DNA of 64,000 bases from Paracentrotus lividus (GCA_940671915.1 CALNVZ010000447.1:58332-122331); one strand, 5' to 3'; numbered from the stretch's first letter, positions 39,651 through 52,080 are shown. Numbers and translations are program-made. Notes: generated by a model from the letters alone, not told the origin.

Positions 39651-39953
39651 ACAAAATGAGCATAATTATTTTTGTTATATATTAACCTGAAAACGAGGCA
39701 ATATAATGTTTTGTTATCCCCAAGAAAATAATCTTAATGAGAACAAATTTTGAGCGCTATAAGCATATCTCATCAAATTGAAAAGTCAACCACAAAGCAC
39801 ATGCTGAAATATTGACTTAAAATGGGACATTCTAAGTATCTTTTTTTTGGGGGGGGTGGGGGGGTTATAATCGTCATGACCAGGATAGGCCTACGTTTAG
39901 GCTATCACTTAACAAAATAATCCGACTGCAGAGCGAAAACTGAAATTGGAAGC

Positions 39954-41451
39954 ATCCCAGCAAACACAGAACGTTTTCAGAACGTTTTCAAAACGTTTTT
40001 TTTTAGGTCCTGTACGTATTCGTCCTAAATGAACGTTTTTAAAACGTTTGTATAACGTTATAGTTTGGACCTCTCATTTATGTCAAAGTTTAGGCTTTTT
40101 GAGAACGTTTAAAAAACGTTTGGTATAGGACGTTTACAGAAAGTTTGATATAGGACCTTTACAAAACGTTTGTGAACGTTTTGTACATAACGTTTACAGA
40201 ACGTTTTATATACGTCCAGTTCAACAAATCGATAAACTTAGAATTTTAAAAAACAAATACCAGAAGTGATCATTATGTTTTCTACGGTGCAACTAAATAA
40301 AAACACAAATCATTGAAATACTACAGGCGATTTCTATATTGAATGTGAGATGTGTTTGTTTCGTTATATATGTGTACACGATTCATAAAAAAAAAATACA
40401 TAACAATAACATTTTTTTAATGATTTTAAATACTCAATTTTATTACCGGTAATTTGAAATCATTTCATAAACGATGATCTTTACACAGCAACGAACGTGG
40501 CCGCGCGCCGAGGATTGATCGATGACGTTATCCCAGCAAACAGAACATTTTCAGAACGTTACAAAATGTAACGATTTAATCAAAACGTTCACAAGACGTT
40601 TTAATTGAACCTTATAATGAGACTTATTTTATTAAACGTTTTATGAACGTTTTTAATACGTCCAAATGGGACCTTATGCAAATGAGAAGGTGATTAGCAT
40701 ATAATACGTTAGACATATCGAAATAAACGTGTTTATTTAAATGATTTCCATTTAACAGTAATAAATTCATTCTTTGGGGTTTCATTTTATTGTAATATTG
40801 TTCTGAAACACACATAAATATAAAGAAAACTAATTCAGAATTGGAATGTACTAACATAACAAATAAAGTAATAACTAACCATCACAAACAATACTTTCAA
40901 TAAACTATACATTTTATCGAGCATCATACAGTGTTAAATCCCAATGATATCCAGTAAGGTCTGCTTTTAAGCATGATCTAGATTGGAGACACTTCACCTT
41001 TAAGTGCCATTCTACAAATGGTGGCCAAGGGTTTGAGGTGAATGAATCATATAACATATTTGTATTTTTGTTTAGACAAGTTTTTAAGAGGTTTCCAAAT
41101 GTTTTTTTAAAGGTTCTTAAAACGTTTTTTTAGTACATTTCAAGGTTTTAAAAACGTTTTAATAACGTTTTAAGAACGTTCCAAACGTTTTTGAAAGGTT
41201 TTCTGCATGATCTAACAACGTCCACAATATATTTAGAACGTTTTCAAAAGTTTTTTTTTTACGTCTCGAGCTTCCTAAAGGTTTTTATAGGTTTGTTATT
41301 GGTTCTTTTTTAAAACGTCCAATAAAACTTTTTTTAAACGTCTAAAACCTACCACATTTTGACGTCCATAAAACGTTTTCACAAAACGTCCAAAAAACCA
41401 ACTTGGAACGTTTAAAAACGTTTTTAAAACGTCCATTTGTTAGTTGGGATG
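39954..41451. mobile_element. AACGTTTT-rich TIR element, about 1.5 kb
   Basis: The ends GCATCCCAGCAAAC and GTTAGTTGGGATGC form an imperfect TIR. Both subterminal zones are packed with AACGTTTT, AAACGTTT and ACGTCC words at short spacing. A second internal start (TCCCAGCAAACAGAAC) is at 40531, suggesting one element inside another or an internal duplication. The middle has ordinary AT-rich sequence with a short open frame and no recognisable transposase. The left-arm image covers about 240-1960. Confidence 0.65.
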
Positions 41452-41474
41452 CTTTTGTCATGAACATGATTTAA

Positions 41475-41690
41475 TCAGGTAATGCGAGCATGAAGCGCGA
41501 GCGAAAAACTACGACCTGCATGGCTTTATTTTACTTTTCATTTTTTTTCCTACGGTTTCATCTTCTTTCTCTTCCCCCTTTCCCTTCCTTTTCTCTTCTT
41601 TTTCTTCTCTTCCCCCCCCCCTTTTTTTTTTGCGCCGCCAAAGGGGGTGGGGGCGGCCCCCTCGGCCCCCTAGATCCGCCACTGACTTAT
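41475..41690. repeat. repeat end with polypyrimidine and C-rich tracts
   Basis: A satellite core (GCGAGCATGAAGCGCGAGCG) is followed by a long CT-rich tract (41530-41630), then a GCGCCGCCAAAGGGGGTGGG block and CCCCTAGATCCGCCACTGA. Similar GGATC(T/C)A(G) ends beside G or C runs occur at 37240, 38407, 45955 and 54023, so a common repeat family is likely. Partner of 1-60. Confidence 0.55.
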
Positions 41691-43440
41691 GACTTTTGAT
41701 TAAGATTAAGTTATGATTAAACATCGATATATCTCGGTTTTGCTTTTTCTGGGTCGCACTGTATAGCAATAAGTTTTTAGAAATAACTTAAATGGGTGTA
41801 TTTTTTTATTTTACATTGTATTGTTATTTCTCATTCATAACCAGAATGTCCCCATCATTTTTAAAAGGGAAAACTTGTCGTTTTTAAAATTAGTGGATTC
41901 AGGACTAATAGAGGCAGCCGATTTTAATATTTACATGCAGTCAACGAGTAGTTTTCAAATTATAATTGGGGAGGCGTCCCTTGAGCCCTTGCCTGGATCC
42001 TCATCTGCATTTCAGGGAGTAGATGACCAGACCCGGTCATTTCTGAATCAAAGGGAGGAAAAAAGAACAAACAAATAATGAAAAAAGATATGATATGCTT
42101 TTGAAAGCTATAACTAGATTATTAAACTGTTTCATATTTCTCCTTAAATATAACAATAATAATGGCAATAAGATAAGAGCAAAGAAAAACTTAAACTGGC
42201 GCTGCTAATCGAAACTTAATCCTTTATTGGAGAACGATTGAATGGAACTCTGTTCTACTAAGTGATAAAATTATAGCCAGTTGTTTGGTTGATATATCTG
42301 AACTTGCTGCAGAAATTGATTTCCCCCAACATTTTCATTCTTTTTGCTCCGATTTTTGTGCACACCCTCCTCAGGTACTGTGAGCACAAAAAAAAATTGA
42401 GTTTTTCTATAGATGTTGCTTTTTTCTCTGCGTTTGTAATTGGTACTTCATGACCATCATTCATTTGAAAAGGTAGGATACAAACGAAACCTGTGAACAG
42501 TTTTCGGAGAAATATGAAACGAGCTCCTTGATTTCATTTACTGATGATCCCTACTTCAATTTTTTTTTTTTTTTTTTTTTGTGTGGCGTTTGTTTTTGTT
42601 TTCGGGTTGTCCGTCCGTCCGTCCGTCCCGTTTGCTCATTATCGCAATATCTTAAGAACCTCTTGAGATATCAACTTCCAAATTGGAAATAGTATGTGTC
42701 TTCAAAGGTAGACGATCTTATTAGATATTGGAGTATGTAGGTCAAAGGTCAAGGATTTACAAATTGTAAAATTCCATGTTTTTAGTCGTATAACGAACTC
42801 TTTTTTTTTTTCTTTTTTTTTCTTCTTTTTTTTTTAAAGAAATATGTTGCCAATTTCCCGAGGCCCCGGATTTAAAAAAAAGAAAGAAATTACTGGTAAC
42901 GTGGTAGAAGTGATTGACTTGAAAGAGGGCATAATTATGTAACTTCCGGAGAATAGAAAATAGAGTGAGTGTATCATATGGTGAGAATCCCTGAAAAGTA
43001 ACCATCATCGATTAAAAGCTGAGATTTTGTTCACGTATTTATCAAGACCATTATGAATTTTTGAGGGGGTGATATTTTTTGTGACTTATTGGGGGCACCT
43101 TTCCCCTATGCAACCAGGGATAGGTGCCCCTGATTATGATCGATTTGAATTGTAATTCTTTCCTAGTGTACAAATCGAATCAAATCAAATTTCACTGATA
43201 GTAAATCCACAAGTTTGGATTATCAGCAAAATTAATAGCTTTTTTATTTGTATAATTTATTATAAGTATCCTGGCTTCCTCATTTGTAAAGAATACATGG
43301 TGTATTAAGGAATCATGCAAGTACGGCTTGCAGCTGTGTTTTTGAATGACAGAACTTTGTCTTTTTAACTGCAAAATAACTAGTAGCACATCACTATTAT
43401 ATAAATAGTGTACACTCTATCGCGCAATATACTGGATTAT
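41690..43440. other. intron sequence with simple repeats, no gene seen
   Basis: Contains a GTCGCACTGTATAG segment (41752) resembling the end of the 61787-62331 element, a short open frame at 41821-42078 that I do not recognise, a T run (42559-42581), a (GTCC)n tract (42609-42628), and an AGGTCAAAGGTCA motif (42738) of the kind found in old dispersed repeats. It lies in the 18.3 kb first intron. Confidence 0.5.
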
Positions 43441-43450
43441 AAGTACGACA

Positions 43451-43535
43451 AATACTAAATTATCCCGAGTGCAGATTGTTTCTCCGAGGCCGCAGGCCGA
43501 GTGAAATAGATCTGCACGAGGGATCATTTAGTATT
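43451..43535. repeat. hairpin element, 85 bases
   Basis: AATACTAAATTATCCCGAGT then GCAGAT faces ATCTGCACGAGGGATCATTT then AGTATT. A second, inner palindrome CTCCGAGGCCGCAGGCCGAG sits in the loop. Likely a very short MITE. Confidence 0.65.
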
Positions 43536-44254
43536 TGGAGTTCATATAGTCTAGTAATGTTGCAAGATGGAGCGTTCACTATTTATTATAGTAAATAGAC
43601 CACTAGATCTTTGATCTTGCCTTATCTGGTTTTATGTTTGCCAATTTTGTTTGTGCTAATTAAGCTATTGTGACGTATATTTAGCTGCGCGTATCCATTG
43701 TTATTAACATTTGTGCGCACCATTTTACTGTTACTACGCGCTAGCGCAACAAGGCAATCGATAGAATCGATACTCTTCCCATTCATTTAACACGGGCTTT
43801 ACCCTCCAAAAACCGAAAGTTAACAAATTGAAGGTAGGTCACGTGGTACTGACCTAGCCAATCGCAACGCGTATTTTTCTACCGCTATTTACTATATATT
43901 TATATAATATGATACTTTTCATATTATTCATCTTGAAATATTAGGGAATACTTGTACAGGCTTGCAACGATCGTCTGCGTTCGCGGAGCGGGGGTGGAGC
44001 GGGGATGGCCGCACCCTTTCGTGAACACCGGGGGGGGGGGGGGGGGGCTTTTCTCGAAAGGCTGTGTTTAGTAGTTTTCTGAACCAGTCGTTTTTATGAA
44101 AATTATTCATTAAATAATAACAATATATTACATAATTGGATTTTACCCTAACACTTAAGCGTCAACCCCTACAAAAACACCGCGCGCCGCTAAAAAAAGC
44201 TGCAAAACGGTACAATTTTCCTCTTTTTTCAACCATATCTTTTGATCCGATGGG

Positions 44255-44570
44255 CCTAGTTCACCAACGGAAAAAGTATTAGAAAATTTAACTCTCCTTC
44301 TTTTATGGTGATATAAAATCACGATATTTTGCTCTTTTATCGAACCGTCATTTTTTGTTTGAAATTCATCAATTTTGTCAAAGTTTCTGTGGTATTGAAC
44401 TTTTTTGACTGAATGCTTCTGGCTTTATCTGAAATTTTCAAGCCGGGAGCGGGCTATTTTTCACCAACGGAAAAAGATTCAAGTTATTCAGTTCATTCCG
44501 GAAATGTTGATATATAAATTATTCTTATTGGATGAAAAAAACCACCGTCATTTTTAAAATCAAAAGATCA
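44255..44570 (+). repeat. pair of direct repeats, offset about 198 bases
   Basis: TTCACCAACGGAAAAAG occurs at 44261 and 44460. In both copies it is followed by an AT-rich stretch ending in ACCGTCATTTTT (44346, 44543). Confidence 0.55.
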
Positions 44571-45294
44571 AACCAATTGTCTCCGTCTGATTTGGGGAAC
44601 TTGGCTATAGCGAGCCAGGCCGGCTACGGGTCGTACCATTCTTGCTCATGGGAAACCAAGGGGTGTTTAGCGTGCATCACTGCAGTATCGATGAGATTGA
44701 ATTACAAAAAGAAGAAAAGAGGCGACATTTGTACTGATTTTTTTGTAAATAATCACGCAGTCAGGTGGCGATGAGATTTTCCTTAACAAGAAAATGACAA
44801 GAAACAATGTCTGCTGAAAATAAGTAAATGTTCTCAATAAATCGCCGTACGTGTCCCTCCCACTAAGCCCAAACGCCGTGTCACCCCCTTGCTCTAAATA
44901 GAACAGTCGCGAACCTATCGTGATCCTGGCTGGCCAATCTCAGATTCAAGCCACGACAGCCTGACCGCACATTGTACATCAATGTAGTTACGCGTAGTAG
45001 TCGTTTTTGTGATGGGCGCACAGCTTACTCGGGGTTGATATAAAGCGTTCCAAATTAATTTCGGTGAACAGAAAATCGGGGGTTTAGAAAAAATATCATG
45101 ATGTTAATGCATGATTTTAAACTATCAAGAAAATAGAGGAGAGCTTGCATTTTTTTAGTTGATATTGAAGTTCATATTTAAGCAAACCCCCCCCCCCCAA
45201 GCGGCATATAGCCCAAATAGTCTGCTTGTCAGATAGTACCGGCCGCGCTGCGGGGTCCGTAAGTCCGCAGGGGGGGGGTGGAGTGTTCTATCGA

Positions 45295-45476
45295 AGTTCG
45301 TTATTCCTAAATTGGAAAAAGGTTCGTTATTCCTAAAATAGAAAAAGGTTCGTTATTCCGAAAATAGAACAAGGTTTGTTATTCCGAAAATAGAATAAGG
45401 TTTGGTTTTCCGATAATAGAATAAGGTTCGTTATTCCGAAAATAGAAGAAGGCTCGTTATTCCGAAAATTGAGTTA
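45295..45476 (+). repeat. minisatellite, 30-base unit, seven copies
   Basis: The unit GTTCGTTATTCCGAAAATAG then AAAAAGG is repeated about seven times with point changes (CCTAAAATAG, CCGATAATAG). It lies inside the 6 kb TIR element. Confidence 0.8.
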
Positions 45477-46874
45477 TTACTGCCAGAGCGAATGGATTAA
45501 GATAGTTGGGGACTGTGTTTTGGTCACCCATGGATAACCTCCAGATAAGGGGGATGTTTTGGGGGGCCGGGGGAGGGGTGTTATTATTTAACAGCATCTG
45601 CTGTTAAATTTTTATTTTCGGGGAATTTATTTCACAAAATTATCAACGGCGACTTCTGTTCTACTGATAAAGAATTAGTTTCGCTTCTAAAGTGGGGCCG
45701 TTTAACAGTCCATAACTAAATAATTTCTTCCGCAATTGTTTTCGTTCTGTCTTTATTGAAAATTTGAAAATTATTTAAATGAAAAATTTATTTCAGCGGC
45801 GAATTCTTCCGGTAAAGAATAAGTGTCATTTCTAAAATTGGTCCGTTATCACTCAATAACTAAATAATTTATTTCGCAATTGTATCCGGTCGTTATTCGT
45901 GTGGGGGTGGGGGTGGCTGAAGGGGCTTAAAATCACGAATGTATGGCAGGCGCGGATCCAGGATTTTCCAGAGGGGGGGGGGCCATCTTTAAAAAAAAAT
46001 CTTTTGGGGTTTTAAAAAGTTTGGGTTTTAAAAGATTATAGAATAAAGGGGCACTTTCTAGTATAAGAAATTGTAGATAATTGTGTATTACAGACCCTAT
46101 TTAGTATCCGCGACCGCGAAGAGCGAACTGAAAGTTTTGAGGTAAATATTGGAGTTATGTGCATTATGATTAGTATTATGATTTTCATATTTGAGTTAAT
46201 TGTGCATTCTATACCTTACTGAATTGGTAAAAAAATTTGAGCTCAAAATTGGAGTTAATTGTGCATTATGATGTAGTTTCCGCGAGCGCGAAGCGGAAAC
46301 CGAAAAGTTGGGGGTTAAAAGATATATTGAAGAAATAAAGGGGCACTTTCTCGTATTTTTATTCTTATTCAAATTATTTTGAGTATTAAAGTAGCTGGAA
46401 AGCCAGGGCGAGGTCCATGTTGTACCACCCCCTCCCCCCGCCCCCACACCAGCCTCAAGTTCGGAGTGATGCCCATAAATACCGCCCGCTCCTATAGTCG
46501 CCCCACTCTTGATCTTAAATTATGAAGAAAAAAAAAAGAAATGACAAAGAAAGAAGAAAGAATTAGAGGATTAAATGAATGTATTGATTACTTGGTGTCA
46601 TGTTAGAAATCTTGCAATATATTATGTCGAACTGAGAATAAAAGATAGAAACCCTTGCGTCAAATTGTATACCTGAGCCAATCGTGGGAGAATGCATTTA
46701 AGGACGTTGCACAGTTGGAACGAAGTCCATGTCATTTTCACCAAATTTTGCACAGAGTTACTTTGGTATCTATGTATGCTGCCAAAAATGCAAAAAATAA
46801 TATAGGTTCAAGTGCTTGATTTTTTGCTACGGGACTTTGAAGTTGCCATATTTAGGTGGCACGTAAAATACGCA

Positions 46875-47860
46875 TAGGGTAGATGTAGGGAATACCGGCA
46901 ACTTAAGCTCATTTGCTTAATTAGCACATGAAAACAATAAAATCACAAAAGAAAAAGATTCTCATTGCTTAGCTACATCATTCAACTTTATTTTCCAAAA
47001 AAATTGAGGTAATCAAATATTTGTTGAGGCAGTTATATGCAAATAATGACGTCATCGTAAATTGTCCGGCATTCCCTACAGTGTAGGAAATACCGGACAG
47101 TATGTTTATACCCTTTTTTTGTATAAAGATCTGTCTGGAAGCACTGATTTGAATATAAACCATCAACTTAACATATTTGTATTGATTTTCTATAACATTA
47201 TTCATTTTTAGAAGATTATATGCATTTTACTACAAAATTTCAAAACACTCAGAATAACTTTATATCTCATGTAGATCATGACATATCACAATAATAATAA
47301 AGAGAAATAGACATTTCAAAATTGTCAAACAATTTAATAAATAAATATAATACATTATATATGCAACTTACCCTTTGATCTACATGCTTAGCAACTCAAC
47401 CCGGAAGTAAAACAAACAACCGTCCATGTGGTGTCCGGTATTTCCTACACAAAAATTGACTGACTAGCACTTTTCAACACACTGCCACCCCAATACACAG
47501 GCTTTGTATAGTGCAAACACTCCATACACGTTTGGCCCACCTTCCACACATGTCCATAATGCATGAACTAGAGGTCATGCCCCAATTCTATTTTTATATC
47601 ATCACATTCTCTAAAATGTCAATTTTTACATCAGGCCATTTTTCAGGCTGCAAATGTTCCTACCTTAACAGATTGTGGTAGTTTTCTCGGAGATTTCTCT
47701 CTTTTTGTTGTCGAATACAGCATTCAACCTTCCCAGACAGACCATATGACCAATAGATGCCGGTATTTCAACTCAGTTGATCTTATGTTGGCAGCTAGGG
47801 CTGGACATGTGGTGACCGTCCGATATTCCCTACTGACCGGTATTCCCTACATCTACCCTA
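46875..47860. mobile_element. nested TIR element, 986 bases
   Basis: The end TAGGGTAGATGTAGGGAATA then CCGG at 46875 is perfectly mirrored at 47837-47860. Shorter inner copies of the GTAGG(A/G)AATACCGG word occur at 47070-47098 (a palindromic pair), 47438 and 47822. On the minus strand near 47600-47640 a short peptide frame (KWPDVKIDILENVM) resembles one at about 52300 (FYPDVKFDISQNVM), which points to a shared ancestral coding piece. There is no obvious target-site duplication. Confidence 0.65.
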
Positions 47861-48099
47861 ATTCAAGAAATTGGCCTCGCGATTGCAACAAACGAGTTAA
47901 AATCATCATTACTTTGTCAAAATCGTATCAAACTTTATCAAACCTTCCCGATTTGTTACGAAGTTTATACCAAAGATGGGGACATTGTTTAAACTGGCAC
48001 ATTTGTACTTATTTTCGAGCCAGCAGCGCCCTCATGTGGCAAAAATGGTGCATAAAATGGCAAAAGCCATATCTTAGAGGCTTGGAATCTACAAAAAAA

Positions 48100-48835
48100 A
48101 TAATAAAGTATAGTTTAAGGTGCACTTTTTTTAAAAACCATGACAGTCTCATCAAATTTTGCAAAGTTTTAAAGGGATTCATCATAAATATGTAGAAACT
48201 TTAAAAAAGGGGGGTCCATGTGCTCGTTTTCGAACTGTCGGCTCCCGAATACTCGCAAACCGACTTGGAAAGTGACAAAAACGCGCCGAAAACGTCCAAA
48301 AAGCGTGAAAATCCACTCTAAATTACAACTGATTCAAAATTATGCTCCCAAACGTTCAAAATCCATGTAATTTTCATAATAATTTGCAAAGTTGTAGAGA
48401 AATACATAATCAATGGGTAGAAACATTCAAAAAAGGGGGTCCATGTGCTCCTTTTTAAGCTATCGGAGCCCGAATAGTTGCGAATTGGCTTGAAAACCAC
48501 AAAAACGCGCCGAAAACGTTAAACAAGTCTGAGAATCCAACCTATAATACACTTGATTCAAAGTCATGCTCTCGAACATTCAAAATCCATGTCAATTTCG
48601 TCAAAATTTGCCAAGTTGTAGAGGAATATAAACTAAAAGAGTAGGAACATTAAAAACTGGGGGTCCATGTGCTCGTTTTCAAAATATCGGCGCTGTAATA
48701 TTGGCGAGTCGACTTGAAAACCACCGAAACGTGCCAAAAATACTCAAAAATGTGAAAACTCTATCTAATTTTCGACTTATTCAAAATCTTGCTCCCAAAC
48801 ATTTACAATTCATTTCACCTCCTTCGCAATCTCTA
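48100..48835 (+). repeat. tandem array, unit about 225 bases, about 3.3 copies
   Basis: GGGGGTCCATGTGCTC recurs at about 48209, 48434 and 48658. Each unit holds CGACTTG(G)AAA, CAAAAACGCGCCGAAAACGT, CCATGT(A/C)ATTTTC and TTGCAAAGTTGTAGAG. A partial unit precedes the first. Confidence 0.7.
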
Positions 48836-49697
48836 GAATAATACAAACATGCACCAACATAAATGCTTTACATATCTCTGCAAGTAGGTAAATAATGAAC
48901 AAAAAGAAGGAATAAATAACATATTTATAAAGTTCATTTCTTTTACCTCTTTGAACGCTGGATCGCCCATGAGCGTTGTATATTTTTCCATTGTGACGTT
49001 GTAAATAATGCGCGCCCATGATGCGCAGTCAAGATGCGCAGAAACATAACTGTGCAACATCCTTAAATAGAGAACAACTGTTGAGTTGTTTACAAATTTG
49101 CCGACTAATCAAAGTGCCGCGTAATCTACATAAATATGTCATACGCGCGCATGTCGGCAATTATCATAGAAACGCGGTCTCTTTTGTTCTTAATCTTCAA
49201 CATCAAAGCGCAACACAATTTCCCACGCGTATATTTAAAACTTGTGTCTGAAATATAATCATTCTCATCATGGACTCCGTTCGAGAAGCAATTTTTTCCC
49301 TACTCCCACCCCTCCATTCTTCGACGATTGTTTGGACTTTGTTTGGTTCCCTTCTATGTATTGGCAGATTGCACGAAAGACTTTGCGTGAGATTGGAGTG
49401 GAGGGGGCGCGCCCCCGAGTCTACTCCGGTCACATTCGTCCATGATTTTTGATAACCGCTCGGTTATCAAAATATAAAAAAGGGGTCATGTATGTGTTTC
49501 CGTGTCCAACTAAGCGTTCGTGCCTCACGGCTAAAAAAATCAACAAAAACGTATTTAAGGCTGGTTTAGATATTGTTGGACGAAAACACGCTATTTCTCT
49601 ATCTCTCTAGAATTATGAACTTCAAAATCAATAAAAATGCAAGCTCTCCTCTATTTCTCCTATTATATTTGGGAAAGGCGCGATAGAAATATTGGGT

Positions 49698-49724
49698 ATT
49701 ATTATTATTATTATTATTATTTAT
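49698..49724. repeat. (TTA)n microsatellite
   Basis: Eight or nine TTA units in the right subterminal part of the 6 kb TIR element. Confidence 0.85.
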
Positions 49725-49985
49725 TTTATATACTATTAATTTTATATTATTATTTAATGAATAATTTTAATAAACAGACTGGTTCAGAAAACTACTAAAC
49801 ACAGCCTTTCGAGAAAAGCCCCCCCCCCCCGGTGTTCCGAATGGGTGCGTTAATTTTACTCCCCTCCCTCAACACACCCTTTCGAGAAAAGCCCCCCCCC
49901 CCCGGTGTTCACTAAAGGTGCGGCAATCCCCGCCTTCCAACCCCCGCTCCGCGAACGCAGACGATCGTTGCAAGCCCTTGTACAC

Positions 49986-51300
49986 GCCACCCCACCCACG
50001 AAATTATTCGGGGATTCATCCCCACCATCCCCCACTTACAACACCCATGGATATTATATCACATAATAATTCACGAATATAATCAGGGTTAGTTAACAGT
50101 TAAACCAGGGGCGCCAAGTTATCTTGGGAGGGAGGGCGCCAAATAGACCCGAAACTAAAGGGTGCCAACTCAGTCTTATTATTGAGGTCAAATTGGTCTT
50201 AAAATTAGGAGGCGCTGTGGTCTGAAAATAAGTTTGTAGCGTCAAATTGAACGTTAACTTACTAGTCGGAAGCGCTGAATTGATCTTTAACTTGTAATCC
50301 TATAGAGATGTTTAAGTAAACAAATGAATAAATAAATGTTAATGATCATTATTATTAAGATTCTACATTCACGTGGAGATTGAATTAAACCACCAAAGTG
50401 CTTAAAATGTCATGCCTTGTAGAAAGCAAATTTCGCTTGTTTGGGAATTCATGAGTTTCAAAAGTTTGTCTATATAAATGTTTCTGAGGAAGTTCAATAA
50501 AAAGAATTTACCCGCTAGCGCTGACGGCTCGCCTATTTGTTTTACACTTAGTAGGCCTAGATTAGGCCTAGGATTATTACAATGGTCTATTTTCAAATTT
50601 TTGGTGGACACATTCAAACCATTAACTTAAAAAAAAATAATAATAATAAAAGAGGGCTTCAAATAAAATCATTTAACGTGAATTTAAGCCGTTGGTCTAT
50701 CCTTGAATGAAATAATATCAACGAGGGAATGAAATATTTATTGAGAAGGAACGAAATAATTATTGCGAGAATGAATGCAGTTCAGACATGATTGCCGTTT
50801 CTCAACTTTTATTGCTACTGGGGGATATTCCCAGATCAAAACATCATTGACAACATGTACTTGTTAATCAGTTTGTCAACAATATTTATGAAGTCAAAAT
50901 CAAGCAAAAGTGGCCTCCTTGAAGGAGGCCCAATGAAAAGGGGGAATGCAGGTCACGTGACCTCCCAGAAGGAAGATATCCGACCGGAATTCCAGGACAG
51001 GTGTTTCCTGGAATGCGGATTCTCCTATAAATTTATCATGTTTATCATTCAATTCAAGTTTGTTTCAATTTCCATCTTTGAACATTGTATATAAACATAC
51101 ATTTTTCCATTAATCATCAGTTCAATAGAATGTGTCCTAAATATAGGAGTGGGAGAAGCTTTAAGACCTTAACGTGAATTCTGGGAGGGGAACCTGGTCA
51201 TGTGACCTGCCGGGGGAAGACATCCAACCGGAGTTCCGAGACAGGAGACTCAGAACTTGAGTTCCCCTACCCAATGCTTACTTGACCTAAGTATACAGTC
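49986..51300. other. intron sequence with a diverged direct repeat, no gene seen
   Basis: Includes a GGGCGCCAA-type segment (50108-50170) and a pair of similar blocks, 50930-51020 and 51180-51260, sharing GGTCA(C/T)GTGACCT, GAAGA(T/C)ATCC(G/A)ACCGGA and TTCC(A/G)(G)GACAGG. A short perfect hairpin, GGCCTCCTTGAAGGAGGCC, is at 50912-50930. Confidence 0.5.
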
Positions 51301-51304
51301 CCTT

Positions 51305-51540
51305 CCCCTATCATAAAGAAACCCATCCAATCAACCAGAACAAGCCCAGCCAACCAACCAGAACAACCCCAACCAACCAACCAGAACAGGCCCAACCAAT
51401 CAACCAGGACAAGCCCAACCATCCAACCAAAACAGGCCCAACCAACCAGCCAAAAAAAAGCTTATGTAACTGAATCGAACAAGCCCAACAAACCAACCAG
51501 AACAAGCCCAACCATCCAACCAAAACAGCAATATTCAAGT
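51305..51540 (+). repeat. minisatellite rich in AACCAACCAGAACAAGCCC
   Basis: Degenerate units of about 30 bases (CCAACCAACCAGAACAAGCC with variants CATCCAACCAAAACAGG) repeat seven or eight times. The WLGLFWLVGW-like frame on the other strand is a translation of the repeat. Confidence 0.75.
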
Positions 51541-51544
51541 AACC

Positions 51545-52080
51545 GGAGTATATGCTAATTCGACCGACTAGAACAAGCCTAAATGTCCTGCCATAAACTT
51601 AAACCTAAAATTTCTATTATCCTGTCCTTTGTCGTTTATCCTTCTGCATTCATTTGAAATGAGATTCATGTAATTCCCTAGTTTTTTTTCCATTAACAGG
51701 ACTTCAGTTGACCAATAACTCCTAGCCTCTGGTTTCAGATACCTTATATATTTTTTATATCGTTATCTTTGCAACATTACTACGGGGCGCATATACCATA
51801 CCTCCGACCCTAACCCTGCCATCCAGTAAATATAAAGTAATTTTTATAATAATGCATATTAAAACAAATTATTCTCTATGTTCTTAACAAAGGCCTTATT
51901 ATGTAAACTATCACAGATATAGCAAAAGAAAGAGAAAATCGATAAAATATTTCATAAAGGGAAATTCACAAGTACATTTCAATTACCTTCATTATACAAA
52001 TTAGTATACAACAAGTTATTTCTATTAATAATATACTGTAAAAAAAATAATAAATAATTTTTTTTTTTTAATCTTAGCGA
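51545..52080. other. AT-rich intron sequence, nothing recognised
   Basis: No exon, TIR pair or tandem repeat seen. A T/A-rich stretch lies at 52035-52070. Confidence 0.5.

Larger units (their letters stand above)
32480..41680 (+). repeat. right arm of the large inverted duplication
   Basis: This is the cleaner partner of 1-10250. It carries, in order, the foldback element, the CTAGTC palindrome array, Ig exon 1, a tRNA-like SINE, two hairpin MITEs, the GCGAGCGCGAAGC satellite with its 1.16 kb tandem duplication, and the AACGTTTT element. Homopolymers and TIRs are well preserved here, and the exon reads without interruption. Because the left copy starts at base 1, the outer limit of the duplication is set by the window edge, not by a visible breakpoint. 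Confidence 0.85.
43953..49985. mobile_element. large TIR element, about 6.0 kb, no transposase seen
   Basis: The left end TGTACAGGCTTGCAACGATC then GTCTGCGTTCGCGGAGCGGG is mirrored at the right end, where CGATCGTTGCAAGCCCTTGT precedes ACA. The inverted similarity includes a G18 run (C runs on the right) and CTTTTCTCGAAAGGCTGTGT, then AGTAGTTTTCTGAACCAGTC, for over 150 bases. A further inverted pair lies at 45110-45170 and 49613-49665. On the right the segment CCTTTCGAGAAAAGCCCC is duplicated (49805, 49878). Contents: a 30-base tandem array, a nested 986 bp TIR element and a 225-base tandem array. The longest open frames are short and repetitive, so the element is probably non-autonomous. Confidence 0.65.

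Noticed and set aside
41821-42078. 85-codon frame as an extra Ig-receptor exon
   Set aside because: No Cys-Trp-Cys Ig pattern, no hydrophobic core spacing and no matching phase-1 splice borders.
47746-48195. Longest uninterrupted frame in the window (149 codons)
   Set aside because: It crosses the right TIR of the nested element at 47837-47860 and runs into the 225-base tandem array, and shows no domain motif. A chance frame across repeat boundaries.
51311-51538. Trp/Leu/Gly-rich 75-codon frame resembling a membrane protein
   Set aside because: It is the translation of a 30-base minisatellite and has the same period.
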